Assembly (NCBI GenBank): GCA_003249955.1 | Contig: QKHS01000043.1 | Span: forward strand, 1-64,000 | DNA: 64,000 bases | Origin: Bacteroidales bacterium | GTDB taxonomy: Bacteria > Bacteroidota > Bacteroidia > Bacteroidales > ML635J-15 | Direction: 5' to 3' | In this document: in pieces, positions 27,137 to 36,860 of the stretch | Layout of the letters: each line of letters starts with the position of its first letter | Position numbering within the stretch: the stretch's first letter is position 1 | The notes under the pieces: generated by a model | Told to the model about the DNA's origin: nothing | The model's database searches: none | Seen by the model: only the letters and a program-made list of their open reading frames with translations | Translations under genes and position numbers: made by a program

Positions 27137-29590
27137 TGCAATCATCCTCAAATTTTCAACCATATTACCGGTTTTAACCACACAGGTATAAATGCCCGGG
27201 CTCAGATTATGTCCGGGAGAGATAACCTGAATGGTATTGGTTCCGGGGACAATCTGTTCATTAATTTCAGCAACCTTTTGACCTGAAACATTGTAGATAT
27301 AAATCTCAACATCCGAATAATCAGTCGCTTTTAACTCCAGATAAGCATTATCCGTAAACGGATCAGGATAAATTGTGCTTAATAAATCCCTGCCTATTAC
27401 TTCTATTCTTGTCTTTCTTACAGCCTTATTTCCACCGGCATCTGTAAGCATTAAATAAACATCCTTCACTCCTTCTGTTTGTGAAGGAGGAAATAAAAAT
27501 TCTCCTTCTGCTGCCGTTGAAACGTCAACTTCGACCTCCTCCGGATAAAAGACTACCGTATTATTATGCAAAGAAACTCCGGGTGAGCATAGGCCGCTGT
27601 AATAAGTACCTGAATATGTTTTTATGCCTGCCGAACGCCAATAGTAATTCTGCACATTGGAATATGATAATTTGATTCTGCCGTCACGATAAACAGAAGC
27701 CGAAAAACGACAGCCTGTATTTCCGGAATCATCAAACCAGACTGTAATACATGAATCATTTGATTCACATGCATAGGCAACAGGCTCAACAAGATAATAG
27801 CCCCCGAAAACCTCAATCTGCAAATCGCGGTAAAAAGAACTTATCATAGGAGGATACGGGTAAATATCTCCTATCTCTCTGTTCTTTCCGTCAAAAGAAA
27901 TAGTTGTATTGTTTCCGATGTAAATACTATCCCACAATTGTCCGGCAAACGGAATTTTCCAACCTGCACCTGCCGCAGTTAAAGTATTGATTCCGAAAAC
28001 CAGTTCTTCCGGCTGGACATAGGACTCATTCAAATATTCCTGATAATATTCATTTGTAACTACCTGCCGGAAAGAATACGGCTCTGCTCCACCTTTCCCT
28101 ACAACTGAGAAATCTGTTTCATCACCCGTATATGCCGCAAGCATATCAGGAGCATCAAGAGTAAGAACACTGTCATCAGGCTGCGAAAACAGCGGAACTT
28201 CAACCGGATAATAAGAAACCGATGCCGGCATAACAGTAACAGGTTCTGAGACTACGGTATATTCTTCTCCTGATCCGTGTTCATAATCAAAAACAGAAAA
28301 ATATTGTAATTCTCCGCTACTTCCACCTGCATTTTCAAGTATCAAAAAGACTTTTGAATTTCCGTTAAGTTTAATATGCTTTTTAATATCGGTAATATCT
28401 ATCCCGAACTCAAGAATGTCGGAATCGGGCAAGGTATCAAGTCCTGTCATAGTATGAATTCCTCCCTGAAAGTTAAAAACGGGAAAATCAATCGTTTTTT
28501 CAGGCAATTCCGATTCAGGGTCTGAAGCAATTCCTGCACTTATTTTAATAGAGTTCCTTACAGAATGTTTCAGCTTAATTTTAAAAGTAAGCTCCGGGTT
28601 GTATGCTGTGTCGGGAACCGGAAAGAAAACCTGCTTGTTCCAGACTCTTTCCAATAAATCGTACTTAAACAAAAACATCGAATATTGCCAGGAATCCCCA
28701 TATGAATTGATCACAATCCAAAGTGTTTTTTCATTATCGTGTCTGTCAACTACGTGGTCCCCGTTTATATCCACATTATCAGTCACAAGTCCGTCTCCAT
28801 TAAAATCTATAGTAGTGTTTTTGTAATAACCGGCCAAAGTCATACTATGAGTAGGACGGCCTGAAATATATGATATAACCTTTGCCTTTCCGTTCGGGGA
28901 ACACAGGTTAGTATCAGTAATATAAGGTGTTGAGCCGGTGTACATAAAATAAGAATTTGAATAAAATATCGCAGTCCCGCCATGATCCTCTCCCCGCAGG
29001 TGGTCGTCAAAATAATGCATAAGAATTTTTAAGTCCTCATCCGTTGCTACATCAAGGCTGTAATAATCCGAAATGCGGTTCTTCATTGCAGAATAATAAT
29101 TATCATATCCTTCCATCCTGTACTGCCCTACATAATTCCCGCTTAACACTCCGTAAACAGGGGAATAAAATTCGTTATAATTTGCCAGCACAGGGTTCCC
29201 CTGACTTTTGACAAGATTCCACGAGTCAAAGGTACTTACTCCATACCAACCATTTCCTTCGCACAAATTATTATATGAATAAACAGGTGCGAAAACCGTT
29301 GTCGAATCGGCCGTTCTTCCCAACATACGGTTAAACTCATAGCTCATACAATAATAAATTCCCGAAGCCTGACCGCAATCAGGCAAACTACTCTGGTTAT
29401 AAAACCATGGAGGAAAATAAGGTAGTTTATGATTCCAGATATTCTCAGGTAAATCAGGAGCATTATCAGTGTAATAAATTGCAGGTACCGGATAATTGTG
29501 GATATAAAAAGTGTCGGCAACGACCTGTGTAAATAAATAACCCGCACAAATTGTAAATAATGACACCAATATTAAAAACTTTTTAATCAA
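27131..29590 (-). CDS. Secreted papain-like (C1) peptidase with T9SS sorting domain
   Basis: The protein has 819 residues with a signal peptide (residues 1-22). A cysteine-protease triad of the C1 type is visible: Cys72 in P-D-C-G-Q-A-S-G, His248 in P-T-H-S-M-T-L-A-G and Asn295 in W-I-V-I-N-S-Y-G-D-S-W. Between His and Asn is an Asp/Asn-rich insert (residues 262-285, DFNGDGLVTDN and DINGDHVVD) like paired calcium loops. The middle part is beta-rich, and the last 75 residues (STIYPDPFTD ... GIYTCVVKTG) form a T9SS sorting domain. The protein acts outside the cell. Its stop codon lies inside the right end of the foldback element. A serpin gene is divergently adjacent. Confidence 0.85.
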   Translation of the reverse strand: MIKKFLILVSLFTICAGYLFTQVVADTFYIHNYPVPAIYYTDNAPDLPENIWNHKLPYFPPWFYNQSSLPDCGQASGIYYCMSYEFNRMLGRTADSTTVFAPVYSYNNLCEGNGWYGVSTFDSWNLVKSQGNPVLANYNEFYSPVYGVLSGNYVGQYRMEGYDNYYSAMKNRISDYYSLDVATDEDLKILMHYFDDHLRGEDHGGTAIFYSNSYFMYTGSTPYITDTNLCSPNGKAKVISYISGRPTHSMTLAGYYKNTTIDFNGDGLVTDNVDINGDHVVDRHDNEKTLWIVINSYGDSWQYSMFLFKYDLLERVWNKQVFFPVPDTAYNPELTFKIKLKHSVRNSIKISAGIASDPESELPEKTIDFPVFNFQGGIHTMTGLDTLPDSDILEFGIDITDIKKHIKLNGNSKVFLILENAGGSSGELQYFSVFDYEHGSGEEYTVVSEPVTVMPASVSYYPVEVPLFSQPDDSVLTLDAPDMLAAYTGDETDFSVVGKGGAEPYSFRQVVTNEYYQEYLNESYVQPEELVFGINTLTAAGAGWKIPFAGQLWDSIYIGNNTTISFDGKNREIGDIYPYPPMISSFYRDLQIEVFGGYYLVEPVAYACESNDSCITVWFDDSGNTGCRFSASVYRDGRIKLSYSNVQNYYWRSAGIKTYSGTYYSGLCSPGVSLHNNTVVFYPEEVEVDVSTAAEGEFLFPPSQTEGVKDVYLMLTDAGGNKAVRKTRIEVIGRDLLSTIYPDPFTDNAYLELKATDYSDVEIYIYNVSGQKVAEINEQIVPGTNTIQVISPGHNLSPGIYTCVVKTGNMVENLRMIAL

Positions 29591-29670
29591 CTATTTAATA
29601 TTTTTAAAATAATGACACGAAAGATATACATTAAGTTGCATCTTTAACAATTCTGAATTATTTTTTTCGC

Positions 29671-29678
29671 TAATTTTG
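29671..29678 (+). promoter_or_regulatory. Candidate -7 element of the serpin promoter
   Basis: TAATTTTG matches TAnnTTTG, 33 bases before the serpin start codon. No well-placed TTG is seen upstream, so only the -7 half is supported. Confidence 0.35.
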
Positions 29679-29711
29679 GATTAATTATTTAACAATCAAA
29701 ACATTAAGGCT

Positions 29712-30947
29712 ATGAAAACAAGGCTATTTTTACTTTCAGTTATAATAATGCTTGCTGTTTTAAGTGCTTGCAAAGACGATAAAAACAATAAAGATGTAAA
29801 AGAAATAAAGCTTACTGCAAAACAGCAGGAAATTGCTGTTGCCGGAAACGAATTCTCTCTGGGACTGTTTCAAAAAGTAGCAGAATCGGAAACAGAAGAC
29901 AATTTTATGATTTCACCTCTCAGCATTAATTATGCAATGGCTATGACTACCAACGGGGCAAAGAACAATACCCTTAATCAAATGCTTGCCGCTATGGGAT
30001 TTACCGATTTCAGTTTGTCCGAATTCAACAATTATTTCGGTTATGTTATGGACGAGCTTGTAGGTTTAGACCAGAATGTTAACCTTTCTGTTGCTAACTC
30101 TATTTGGTACCGTAACGGTTTTACAGTTCTCCCTGAATTTCTCGATATAAACCAGCAATATTACGATGCAGAAATTACCGCACTTAATTTTGATTCTCCT
30201 GATGCTGTAAACACCATCAATAACTGGGTTTCGGAAGCTACAAACAATAAAATTCCTACAATTATCGAAAGCATTAGTGCCGATGTGGTAATGTATCTTA
30301 TTAATGCAGTTTATTTTCACGGAACATGGAAATATGAATTCGATCAGTCTCAAACACAAACGCAAAATTTTTATCTTCAGAACTCTCAAGCCATTGAAAC
30401 AGAAATGATGAAAATGGAAGCGGAACTTAAGTTTTACTATGACGCGGACATTTCGATGGTTGAACTGCCATATGGTAATGGGGACTTTGTAATGGATATA
30501 ATCTTACCTTCGTCAGAGAATTCCGCCGCTGATATTGTTACTGATCTTGATAATGAAAGATTTACAGAAATTACTCAGGGGTTGGCTAACAACAATATTG
30601 TTTTGTCAATGCCTAAATTTAAGTTCTCATTTGAAAACAGCTTAATTCCTGCTTTACAATCTTTGGGAATGTCCGACTTGTTTATTGAAGGTGTTGCTGA
30701 CTTATCAGGAATAAATGGAGACGGAGGTTTATTTGTTTCGGACGTTAAACATAAAACATATATAGATGTTAATGAAGCGGGGACTGAAGCCGCCGCGGTA
30801 ACTTCGGTTGAAGTAGGTACTACATCTGTTGACCCGAATGCTCCTTTATATCTTAACGTTGATCATCCTTTTATTTTTGTTATCCGTGAAACCGGAACAG
30901 GAATTATTTTATTTACCGGAGTAGTAAGAAATCCTGAGCAGGAATAA
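29712..30947 (+). CDS. Serpin family lipoprotein
   Basis: The protein has 411 residues. The N-terminus is a lipoprotein signal with lipobox L-S-A-C (Cys20), so it should sit on the outer or inner membrane. The rest is a full serpin: N-F-M-I-S-P-L-S-I near residue 65, Y-L-I-N-A-V-Y-F-H-G near 195, and the breach/C-terminal D-H-P-F-I-F-V-I-R. The reactive loop hinge is E-A-G-T-E-A-A-A-V-T, small residues as in inhibitory serpins; by counting from the hinge Gly, P1-P1' would be about Thr-Ser. It may protect the cell from the adjacent secreted cysteine protease or from host enzymes; the target is not known. Confidence 0.92.
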   Translation: MKTRLFLLSVIIMLAVLSACKDDKNNKDVKEIKLTAKQQEIAVAGNEFSLGLFQKVAESETEDNFMISPLSINYAMAMTTNGAKNNTLNQMLAAMGFTDFSLSEFNNYFGYVMDELVGLDQNVNLSVANSIWYRNGFTVLPEFLDINQQYYDAEITALNFDSPDAVNTINNWVSEATNNKIPTIIESISADVVMYLINAVYFHGTWKYEFDQSQTQTQNFYLQNSQAIETEMMKMEAELKFYYDADISMVELPYGNGDFVMDIILPSSENSAADIVTDLDNERFTEITQGLANNNIVLSMPKFKFSFENSLIPALQSLGMSDLFIEGVADLSGINGDGGLFVSDVKHKTYIDVNEAGTEAAAVTSVEVGTTSVDPNAPLYLNVDHPFIFVIRETGTGIILFTGVVRNPEQE

Positions 30948-31103
30948 GACAAATTTGATGGGCATTACACTACACAAACACTAACTTCTTGTTTATATGA
31001 TAATGAAAAAATAGTTTACACGCAGGTAGTCGGGAAATCACCGGAGAATTGATTTGGCAATAGCTATATATTATCGGAGCAATTTAAATTTCTGCAACAG
31101 TTT

Positions 31104-31442
31104 TTATTCCGTAATATCCCTGACAGTAATCCTGTTTTCATTGCCAAGTTTCCAGAACTCTCCTTTGACTGACACTGTTTCTCCTTTTTCGAAAACCCTG
31201 TATTTGTCAGAATTATCACCAAGATTTGGGATGCTTACTGTTACAAAATAGATTTCACCGTCATCCGCTTTTATTTTTGCGGTATAACCATCTTTACCGG
31301 GTTCTGCTGACTGAACAACACCTGAAATTGTCAGTATCTCATTTTCTTTTTTCGACATCTGATTTTCTGTTTTATTTGACGGAACACAGGAAAAGAGAAT
31401 TAAAACTGAAATAATAATTGTGGCAACAGAGGTCTTGTTCAT
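31104..31442 (-). CDS. Small lipoprotein with OB-fold-like domain
   Basis: About 112 residues from the ATG at 31442, where a lipoprotein signal begins (lipobox I-L-F-S-C); an earlier in-frame start at 31559 would overlap the next gene and is rejected. The mature part (ILTISGVVQSAEPGKDGY ... KGEFWKLGNENRITV) has five beta strands in an order typical of small OB-fold proteins. It is the last gene of the minus-strand division cluster, 55 bases after the GatB/YqeY gene. Function unknown. Confidence 0.68.
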   Translation of the reverse strand: MNKTSVATIIISVLILFSCVPSNKTENQMSKKENEILTISGVVQSAEPGKDGYTAKIKADDGEIYFVTVSIPNLGDNSDKYRVFEKGETVSVKGEFWKLGNENRITVRDITE

Positions 31443-31497
31443 AGCATTTTGTTTAAAATATAAAGCAGTTAAGAAATGGCAAAGGCGGTTGAAGGTA

Positions 31498-31950
31498 TTA
31501 AACCCCCAACAATCCTTTAACAACTCCCGAAATAGTTTTACTGTCCGATTTACCGGCAAGTTTTGCGTTAGCGGCAGCCATAACTTTACCCATATCTTTC
31601 AGGCTGGTAGCATTTTGTTCTTTGATAATTTCAGCTATAACTGTTTTTAGTTCTTCTTCTGACATCTGAGCAGGGAGATAAGCTGAAATTATGCCGGCCT
31701 GGAATTCTTCAGGTTCGTATAAATCCTGACGATTCTGAGCTTTGTATATTTCGGCAGCATCGCGGCGTTGTTTTACTAATTTCTGGATTATCTGCAATTC
31801 TTTTTCAGCGGTTATTTCTGAAGCAACTCCGCCTTCGGTTTTTGCAAGCAGAAAGGCTGCTTTTACAGCTCTCAACGCTTCGAGTTTTTCTTTCTCTTTT
31901 GCAAGCATTGCTTTCTTTATGTCTTCGTTAATCTGATCAAAAATACTCAT
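31498..31950 (-). CDS. GatB/YqeY domain protein
   Basis: The protein has 150 residues and matches the YqeY family: an N-terminal helix set with LEALRAVKAAFLLAKTE, then IIQKLVKQRRDAAEIY, and the C-terminal MGKVMAAANAKLAGKSDSKTISGVVKGLL. The fold equals the tRNA-binding tail of GatB; the function of stand-alone members is not established. It is 4 bases after the ftsZ stop on the minus strand, an arrangement often seen in Bacteroidetes. Confidence 0.9.
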   Translation of the reverse strand: MSIFDQINEDIKKAMLAKEKEKLEALRAVKAAFLLAKTEGGVASEITAEKELQIIQKLVKQRRDAAEIYKAQNRQDLYEPEEFQAGIISAYLPAQMSEEELKTVIAEIIKEQNATSLKDMGKVMAAANAKLAGKSDSKTISGVVKGLLGV

Positions 31951-31954
31951 AATA

Positions 31955-33280
31955 TTATTCGTTTTCGTTGTTTAAATCTTCATCTTCTGTAAACTTGCGT
32001 CTTTCTATTGCCGGCTGGTTTTCCAACTGGTCGAGGGTCATAGAATCATTAAGTTTGTTTATGTCTTTAAGATGTTCAAAATGTGACCTGTCGGTGTCCG
32101 GTAAAATAATATTATCTTCGTCATTTACCGGATTATTTCTGTCGAAATCCAACTCCAGTTCAATTACATTTTCATCATTATTTAGCTGGTCAACAGGAAA
32201 GAATTCATCAAAACTGTCATCTATATCATCTTTTATTACTTCCAGCGATTCTCCGAATTTAACCCTTATTACTTCTTTCTTTTTTTCGTCTTTTTCGTAC
32301 AGTCCCGGATACGTTTCAAATCCGGTAGCAATTATGGTAACACTTATACTGTCACCCAGAGTCTCATCATGTCCGGTACCCCATATTACATTGGCATCTT
32401 TACCAACAACCTCTTTAAGATACTTGGTAATTGACCCGAATTCGCTCATGGTAAGTTCGTTGTCGCCCTTTTCGCTCATAATGTTGAGCAGAATGTTACG
32501 GGAGCCTCTTATGTCGTTATCTTTAAGAAGCGGTGATTCCAAAGCTGTTTTTATTGCAACCATATCGCGGTCGGGGCCATTGGCTTTTGCCGATCCCATA
32601 AGAGCGACACCACTATCTTTCATCACAGTCTTAACGTCCTCAAAGTCAACGTTTATATAGCCGTGAACTGTGATAATTTCGGCAATACCTTTTGTGGCAA
32701 TTGCCAGTACATCATCAGCTTTTGAGAATGCATTTGACATTTTAAGATCGGTATAAATGCTCTGAAGCTTTTCGTTGTTAATAATCAAAAGAGCATCAAC
32801 AAATTGCTTCATTTTGCTTATTCCTTCTATAGCCTGGTTTATACGAACCTCGCCTTCAACCTTAAAAGGGATAGAGACAATTCCGATTGTTAAAATATCT
32901 CTTTCTTTTGCAGCCTGAGCAATAACCGGAGCAGCACCGGTTCCTGTTCCTCCACCCATGCCGGCGGTAATAAAAATCATCTTGGTGTTATTATCCAGAA
33001 CCGCTTCAATATCGGTTATATTCTCTATAGCAGCCTGCCGTCCCTTTTCAGGATTGTTCCCGGCTCCACGTCCTTCGGTAAGGCTTGTACCAAGCTGAAT
33101 TTTAATCGGCACAGGACTAGCCCGCAGAGCTTGCTCGTCGGTATTACACACGACAAAGTCAACGCCTTTTACATGCATCTGATACATCTGGTTTACGGCA
33201 TTGCTACCACCACCGCCAACACCAATAACTTTTATTATTGAAGTTTCTTCTTTTTCAATGTAGAAATCAAGTTCGGTCAT
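31955..33280 (-). CDS. ftsZ: Cell division GTPase FtsZ
   Basis: FtsZ polymerises into the division ring. The tubulin signature G-G-G-T-G-T-G is at residues 109-115, and the nucleotide-binding start GVGGGGSNAVNQM at 20-32 is intact. The C-terminus has a long acidic linker and a final segment (LENQPAIERRKF) that fits the conserved tail that binds FtsA. The length, 441 residues, is normal for the phylum. It lies 73 bases downstream of ftsA. Confidence 0.98.
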   Translation of the reverse strand: MTELDFYIEKEETSIIKVIGVGGGGSNAVNQMYQMHVKGVDFVVCNTDEQALRASPVPIKIQLGTSLTEGRGAGNNPEKGRQAAIENITDIEAVLDNNTKMIFITAGMGGGTGTGAAPVIAQAAKERDILTIGIVSIPFKVEGEVRINQAIEGISKMKQFVDALLIINNEKLQSIYTDLKMSNAFSKADDVLAIATKGIAEIITVHGYINVDFEDVKTVMKDSGVALMGSAKANGPDRDMVAIKTALESPLLKDNDIRGSRNILLNIMSEKGDNELTMSEFGSITKYLKEVVGKDANVIWGTGHDETLGDSISVTIIATGFETYPGLYEKDEKKKEVIRVKFGESLEVIKDDIDDSFDEFFPVDQLNNDENVIELELDFDRNNPVNDEDNIILPDTDRSHFEHLKDINKLNDSMTLDQLENQPAIERRKFTEDEDLNNENE

Positions 33281-33353
33281 ATTGCTTTGTTTCTATAAAT
33301 TCATTTTTAATTTTGCCACTAATCCTGAAATATTTCCCGGGACATTGTTTTTA

Positions 33354-34697
33354 TTAATCTTCATCTTCATCAAACAATCTGGACATCTTAAGTTTTAATT
33401 TGTCCAACAGTTTGCCGTTTGAGTCAGAATCTTTATGTTTATGTTTTTCAGATTTTGTTTTTTCGTTAACTTCAGGTTTTTCTTCTTCGGCTTCCTGTTC
33501 TTCGTTAAGCTTGTCAAAAGCTGATTTTTCTTCGATAATTGTATTGTAATCGCAACCTTTCATTATTAAGCCTATAGCAGTAGAATATTGCGGTTTATTG
33601 AGCAAATCGGAAAATTCTCCTGTGATATAGCCTGTGGGATAAGCAATCCTGATATCGTTGTTGGTGATATATGCAGCCAGTTGTTTAAGGTTTCGCATCA
33701 ATGAGCCACCACCGGTGATAACAATCCCGCCTGCAAGTTTTTCTCGGATTCCGGCACTTTCAATCTGAAACATTACCGCATGTAGTATTTCTTCCATTCT
33801 TGCCTGAATAATTTTTGCAAGTTCACGGAGACTGAATTCTTTTTCTTCCCGTCCTTTTAATCCTTCAATAGATATTACAGTATCTTCCTGACTTTTTTCC
33901 TGAAGAGCTGAGCCATAAATTATTTTTAGTTCTTCTGCCTGCTTTTCCATTATAGCCAGACGCTGTTTTATATCGTTGGTTATTGTATTGCCGCCGATAG
34001 GAATTACGGCAGTATGAACAACCTTGTTGTTTTTGTAAATTGCAAGATCTGTAGTTCCGCCACCTATGTCAATCATTGCGACCCCCGATTCTTTTTCCTG
34101 TGAAGACAATACGGCTTCGGCAGATGCAAGAGGTTCGAGGAAAAGAGATTTAACCTTTAATCCTGCTATGGTAGCACATTTTTTTATGTTATTAACCATA
34201 GACATTTGCCCCACGATTATATGATAATTACCTTGCAGAATTGATCCGGTCATATCGCATGGGTTGTCAATACCGGTTTCCTTGTCAACAATATAGGACT
34301 GCGGAATTATATCCAGAATCTCTTCTCCCGGGTCAGAAATCATCTGACGCATAAGATCCTCCAGTTCCTGAAGATGTTCTTTTTTTATAATACCGTCAGT
34401 ACTGCCTATTTTAAGACTGCAACGGTTCTTCTGACTTAGAACATGCTGTCCGGCGATACCGATAAAAACCTCGTTAAACCTTATTCCTGAATTGTCGTAA
34501 GCTTTTTTTACAGCTATACGAATGGAGTTTACTGTTTCATCAATGTTCAAAACAACGCCTCGTCTTATTCCTTTTGACGGAGTGGTACCAAATCCGATTA
34601 TTTCAAATCTGTTGTCTTTTGTTTTTTTGCCTGCAAGAGCAACAATTTTTGTTGTCCCTATGTCTATTGCAGCAATTATTTCCGAATTATTTTCCAT
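33354..34697 (-). CDS. ftsA: Cell division protein FtsA
   Basis: An actin-like membrane tether for FtsZ, 447 residues. Phosphate-binding and adenosine motifs are visible: AAIDIGTTKIVALAG at the start, MIDIGGGTTDLAIY near residue 205, and GGIVITGGGSLM near 325. The C-terminal 55 residues are Lys/Glu-rich and end in a short amphipathic helix (KLLDKLKLKMSRLFD) expected to bind the membrane. Its start is 4 bases after the ftsQ stop. Confidence 0.97.
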   Translation of the reverse strand: MENNSEIIAAIDIGTTKIVALAGKKTKDNRFEIIGFGTTPSKGIRRGVVLNIDETVNSIRIAVKKAYDNSGIRFNEVFIGIAGQHVLSQKNRCSLKIGSTDGIIKKEHLQELEDLMRQMISDPGEEILDIIPQSYIVDKETGIDNPCDMTGSILQGNYHIIVGQMSMVNNIKKCATIAGLKVKSLFLEPLASAEAVLSSQEKESGVAMIDIGGGTTDLAIYKNNKVVHTAVIPIGGNTITNDIKQRLAIMEKQAEELKIIYGSALQEKSQEDTVISIEGLKGREEKEFSLRELAKIIQARMEEILHAVMFQIESAGIREKLAGGIVITGGGSLMRNLKQLAAYITNNDIRIAYPTGYITGEFSDLLNKPQYSTAIGLIMKGCDYNTIIEEKSAFDKLNEEQEAEEEKPEVNEKTKSEKHKHKDSDSNGKLLDKLKLKMSRLFDEDED

Positions 34698-34701
34698 GCG
34701 T

Positions 34702-35484
34702 TTATCTTTTTTTGCAAATTACCTGATCTGAGTATTTTAAATTAATTGAAGAATAAATATTCCAGTCGGTTAAAGCAAAGCCTTTCTTGTAAAGTGCTTC
34801 CAGTTTGCCGAGTTTATATTTATAATTTTCAAGACTCCCTAATATAATAATATGATTACCGACTCTGGGAACCAATTCTGCTTCCATATCCTGATTTACA
34901 TAAATCTGTTCGAACTGCGAACGCCATAATTCATTTTCATTTATGTAAGTAACAAAATCATAAAGTTTGGCAAGGGTAATATCGCCGGAAACAGTATCTT
35001 TTCCAAACTCCGGAGCCATTCCGGTATTCAGAAATGCTTCATCAATTTCCCCGCTTACAGCAATAACGTTTGCCGAATAATGATCGCAGACCGGCATAAG
35101 TTCGCAGTTGTCATCAATGTAATAGCTGTTATTATCTTTCGTAATTACCCTCATTACAGGATTTCTCTGTTTAATGGTTATGTAAACCTCTCCGTAAAAG
35201 TTGCTGTAAACCTGTGCTTCTTTTACAAAAGGATCTGTTTCAATTATTTTTTCTATTTCATCAAAATTAAGCTTATCTATGACACAAGAGTCAATAATAA
35301 TGTTTTTTCTAATCAACATTTTTTCAACAGTCTCCTGACTTATAAACCCGTGAGCGTTGTCAACACTTATTTGCAGCGAAGTACATACAATACTGCCCTC
35401 TTTTTTTGCTGCAAATCCAAGCATTGCCAGAATGTAAGCAGCCAAAAGCGACCATTTTAATATTGCAAGTATTTTTTTCTTCAT
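34702..35484 (-). CDS. ftsQ: Cell division protein FtsQ
   Basis: A bitopic membrane protein of 260 residues that links early and late division proteins. It has a short cytoplasmic start, one membrane helix (residues 6-25) and a periplasmic POTRA-like region (LQISVDNAHGFISQETVEKML) followed by a beta domain (VYSNFYGEVYITIKQRNPVMRV). The assignment rests on this layout plus position between murC and ftsA. It overlaps murC by 4 bases. Confidence 0.88.
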   Translation of the reverse strand: MKKKILAILKWSLLAAYILAMLGFAAKKEGSIVCTSLQISVDNAHGFISQETVEKMLIRKNIIIDSCVIDKLNFDEIEKIIETDPFVKEAQVYSNFYGEVYITIKQRNPVMRVITKDNNSYYIDDNCELMPVCDHYSANVIAVSGEIDEAFLNTGMAPEFGKDTVSGDITLAKLYDFVTYINENELWRSQFEQIYVNQDMEAELVPRVGNHIIILGSLENYKYKLGKLEALYKKGFALTDWNIYSSINLKYSDQVICKKR

Positions 35485-36860
35485 TTATTAAGCAACTTTT
35501 CAATAGGATTTATAAACAGATCAATATCTCCGGCACCCATAGTTACCAAAAGTCCGGGGTTTAGTTTTTCTATCATATTTAAAAGTTCGTCTTTATCGCA
35601 CAAATGTTTTTCGGGCGAACTCACAAGATCGAAAATCATTTTTGAGCTAACTCCAGGGACAGGCTTTTCACGAGCCGGATATACCGGGAGTAATATCAAT
35701 TCGTCGCATAACGAAAGACTTTCAGCAAAGCCCTGATAAAAGTCGGCAGTACGGCTGAAAAGGTGAGGCTGAAAAACTCCTGTGATTTTTCTGTCAGGGT
35801 ACAACAATCGTACAGCACTGAGAAAAGCTGTTATTTCCCCCGGATGATGTGCATAGTCGTCAATGTAAGTATGATCTGAGTTTTTCACTCTGTAGTCAAA
35901 ACGTCTGACTATTCCCCTGAAACTTTCAAGTCCTTTTCTCACATCTTCACTGCCTGCCCCGTTAAGCAAAGAAACCGAAGCCCCGGCCAAAGCATTTTCA
36001 AGATTATGATTCCCGCCAAGACGGTATTTTATTGATTCTATTTTCCCTCCCGGATAATTAATATCAAAAACACAGGATTCATTTTCATAGCTGACATTGC
36101 CGATATAAAAATCACAACTGCTATCGTTAAGCCCGTATGTAAAAATGTTTAATTCTTTTTTGAATGACTTTTTAATTTCCTGACCAATACTTTTGTTGAG
36201 AATTAAATTCCCGTCGTTTTTCACCTTGTTACCAAAAATTACAAAAGCCTCTTTAAGCGATTCAAAATCTTTGTAAATGTCCAGATGATCGGCTTCTATG
36301 CATGTAATAAGTGCCGTAGAAGGAGTAAGCCTGTGGAAAGAACGGTCAAATTCGTCAGCCTCAACAACCACATATTCACTTTCAGTATTTAAAACCAGGT
36401 TAGAGTTAAAGTTTTTTGCAATGCCTCCAAGAAAAGCCGAACAAGAGTTTTTTGTCTGAGACATTATATTGGCACAAATTCCCGAAACCGATGTTTTTCC
36501 ATGTGTTCCGGCAATTGCAAGGCCTTTTTTAGGATTGCTTATCATTCCCAGAATTTCGGACCTTTTGGTGATCTGAAAACCGTTATTGATAAAATAATTT
36601 AATTCGCTGTGTTCCGAAGGAATAGCCGGAGTTAAGATAACCAGTGTTTTGGCAGTATTCAGAAAGTCTGCCGGAATATTTTTAATATCGTCTTCGTAAT
36701 GAATAGCAATTCCCTGATTTTCAAGCCTTACACAAATTTCGCTCTGCACCCTGTCGTATCCGGCAACTTTGTATCCTGAAGAATGAAAGTATTGTGCCAG
36801 TGCACTCATACCGATTCCTCCGATACCAAGAAAAAATATGTTACTATAATTATTCTCCAT
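35481..36860 (-). CDS. murC: UDP-N-acetylmuramate--L-alanine ligase MurC
   Basis: Cytoplasmic ligase that adds the first amino acid of the peptidoglycan stem peptide. The Rossmann-like N-terminus has FFLGIGGIGMSALAQY, the ATP loop is G-T-H-G-K-T-S (about residue 117), and the middle domain has VEADEFDRSF and the ITCIEADHLDIY segment. The C-terminal ligase domain contains D-D-Y-A-H-H-P. The length, 459 residues, is normal. It overlaps murG by 11 bases. Confidence 0.98.
   Translation of the reverse strand: MENNYSNIFFLGIGGIGMSALAQYFHSSGYKVAGYDRVQSEICVRLENQGIAIHYEDDIKNIPADFLNTAKTLVILTPAIPSEHSELNYFINNGFQITKRSEILGMISNPKKGLAIAGTHGKTSVSGICANIMSQTKNSCSAFLGGIAKNFNSNLVLNTESEYVVVEADEFDRSFHRLTPSTALITCIEADHLDIYKDFESLKEAFVIFGNKVKNDGNLILNKSIGQEIKKSFKKELNIFTYGLNDSSCDFYIGNVSYENESCVFDINYPGGKIESIKYRLGGNHNLENALAGASVSLLNGAGSEDVRKGLESFRGIVRRFDYRVKNSDHTYIDDYAHHPGEITAFLSAVRLLYPDRKITGVFQPHLFSRTADFYQGFAESLSLCDELILLPVYPAREKPVPGVSSKMIFDLVSSPEKHLCDKDELLNMIEKLNPGLLVTMGAGDIDLFINPIEKLLNK

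Noticed and set aside
31968-32660. Plus-strand frame of 230 codons opposite ftsZ
   Set aside because: It is Ser/Leu-rich with no family features and lies wholly antisense to a clear ftsZ; it results from codon use of the real gene.
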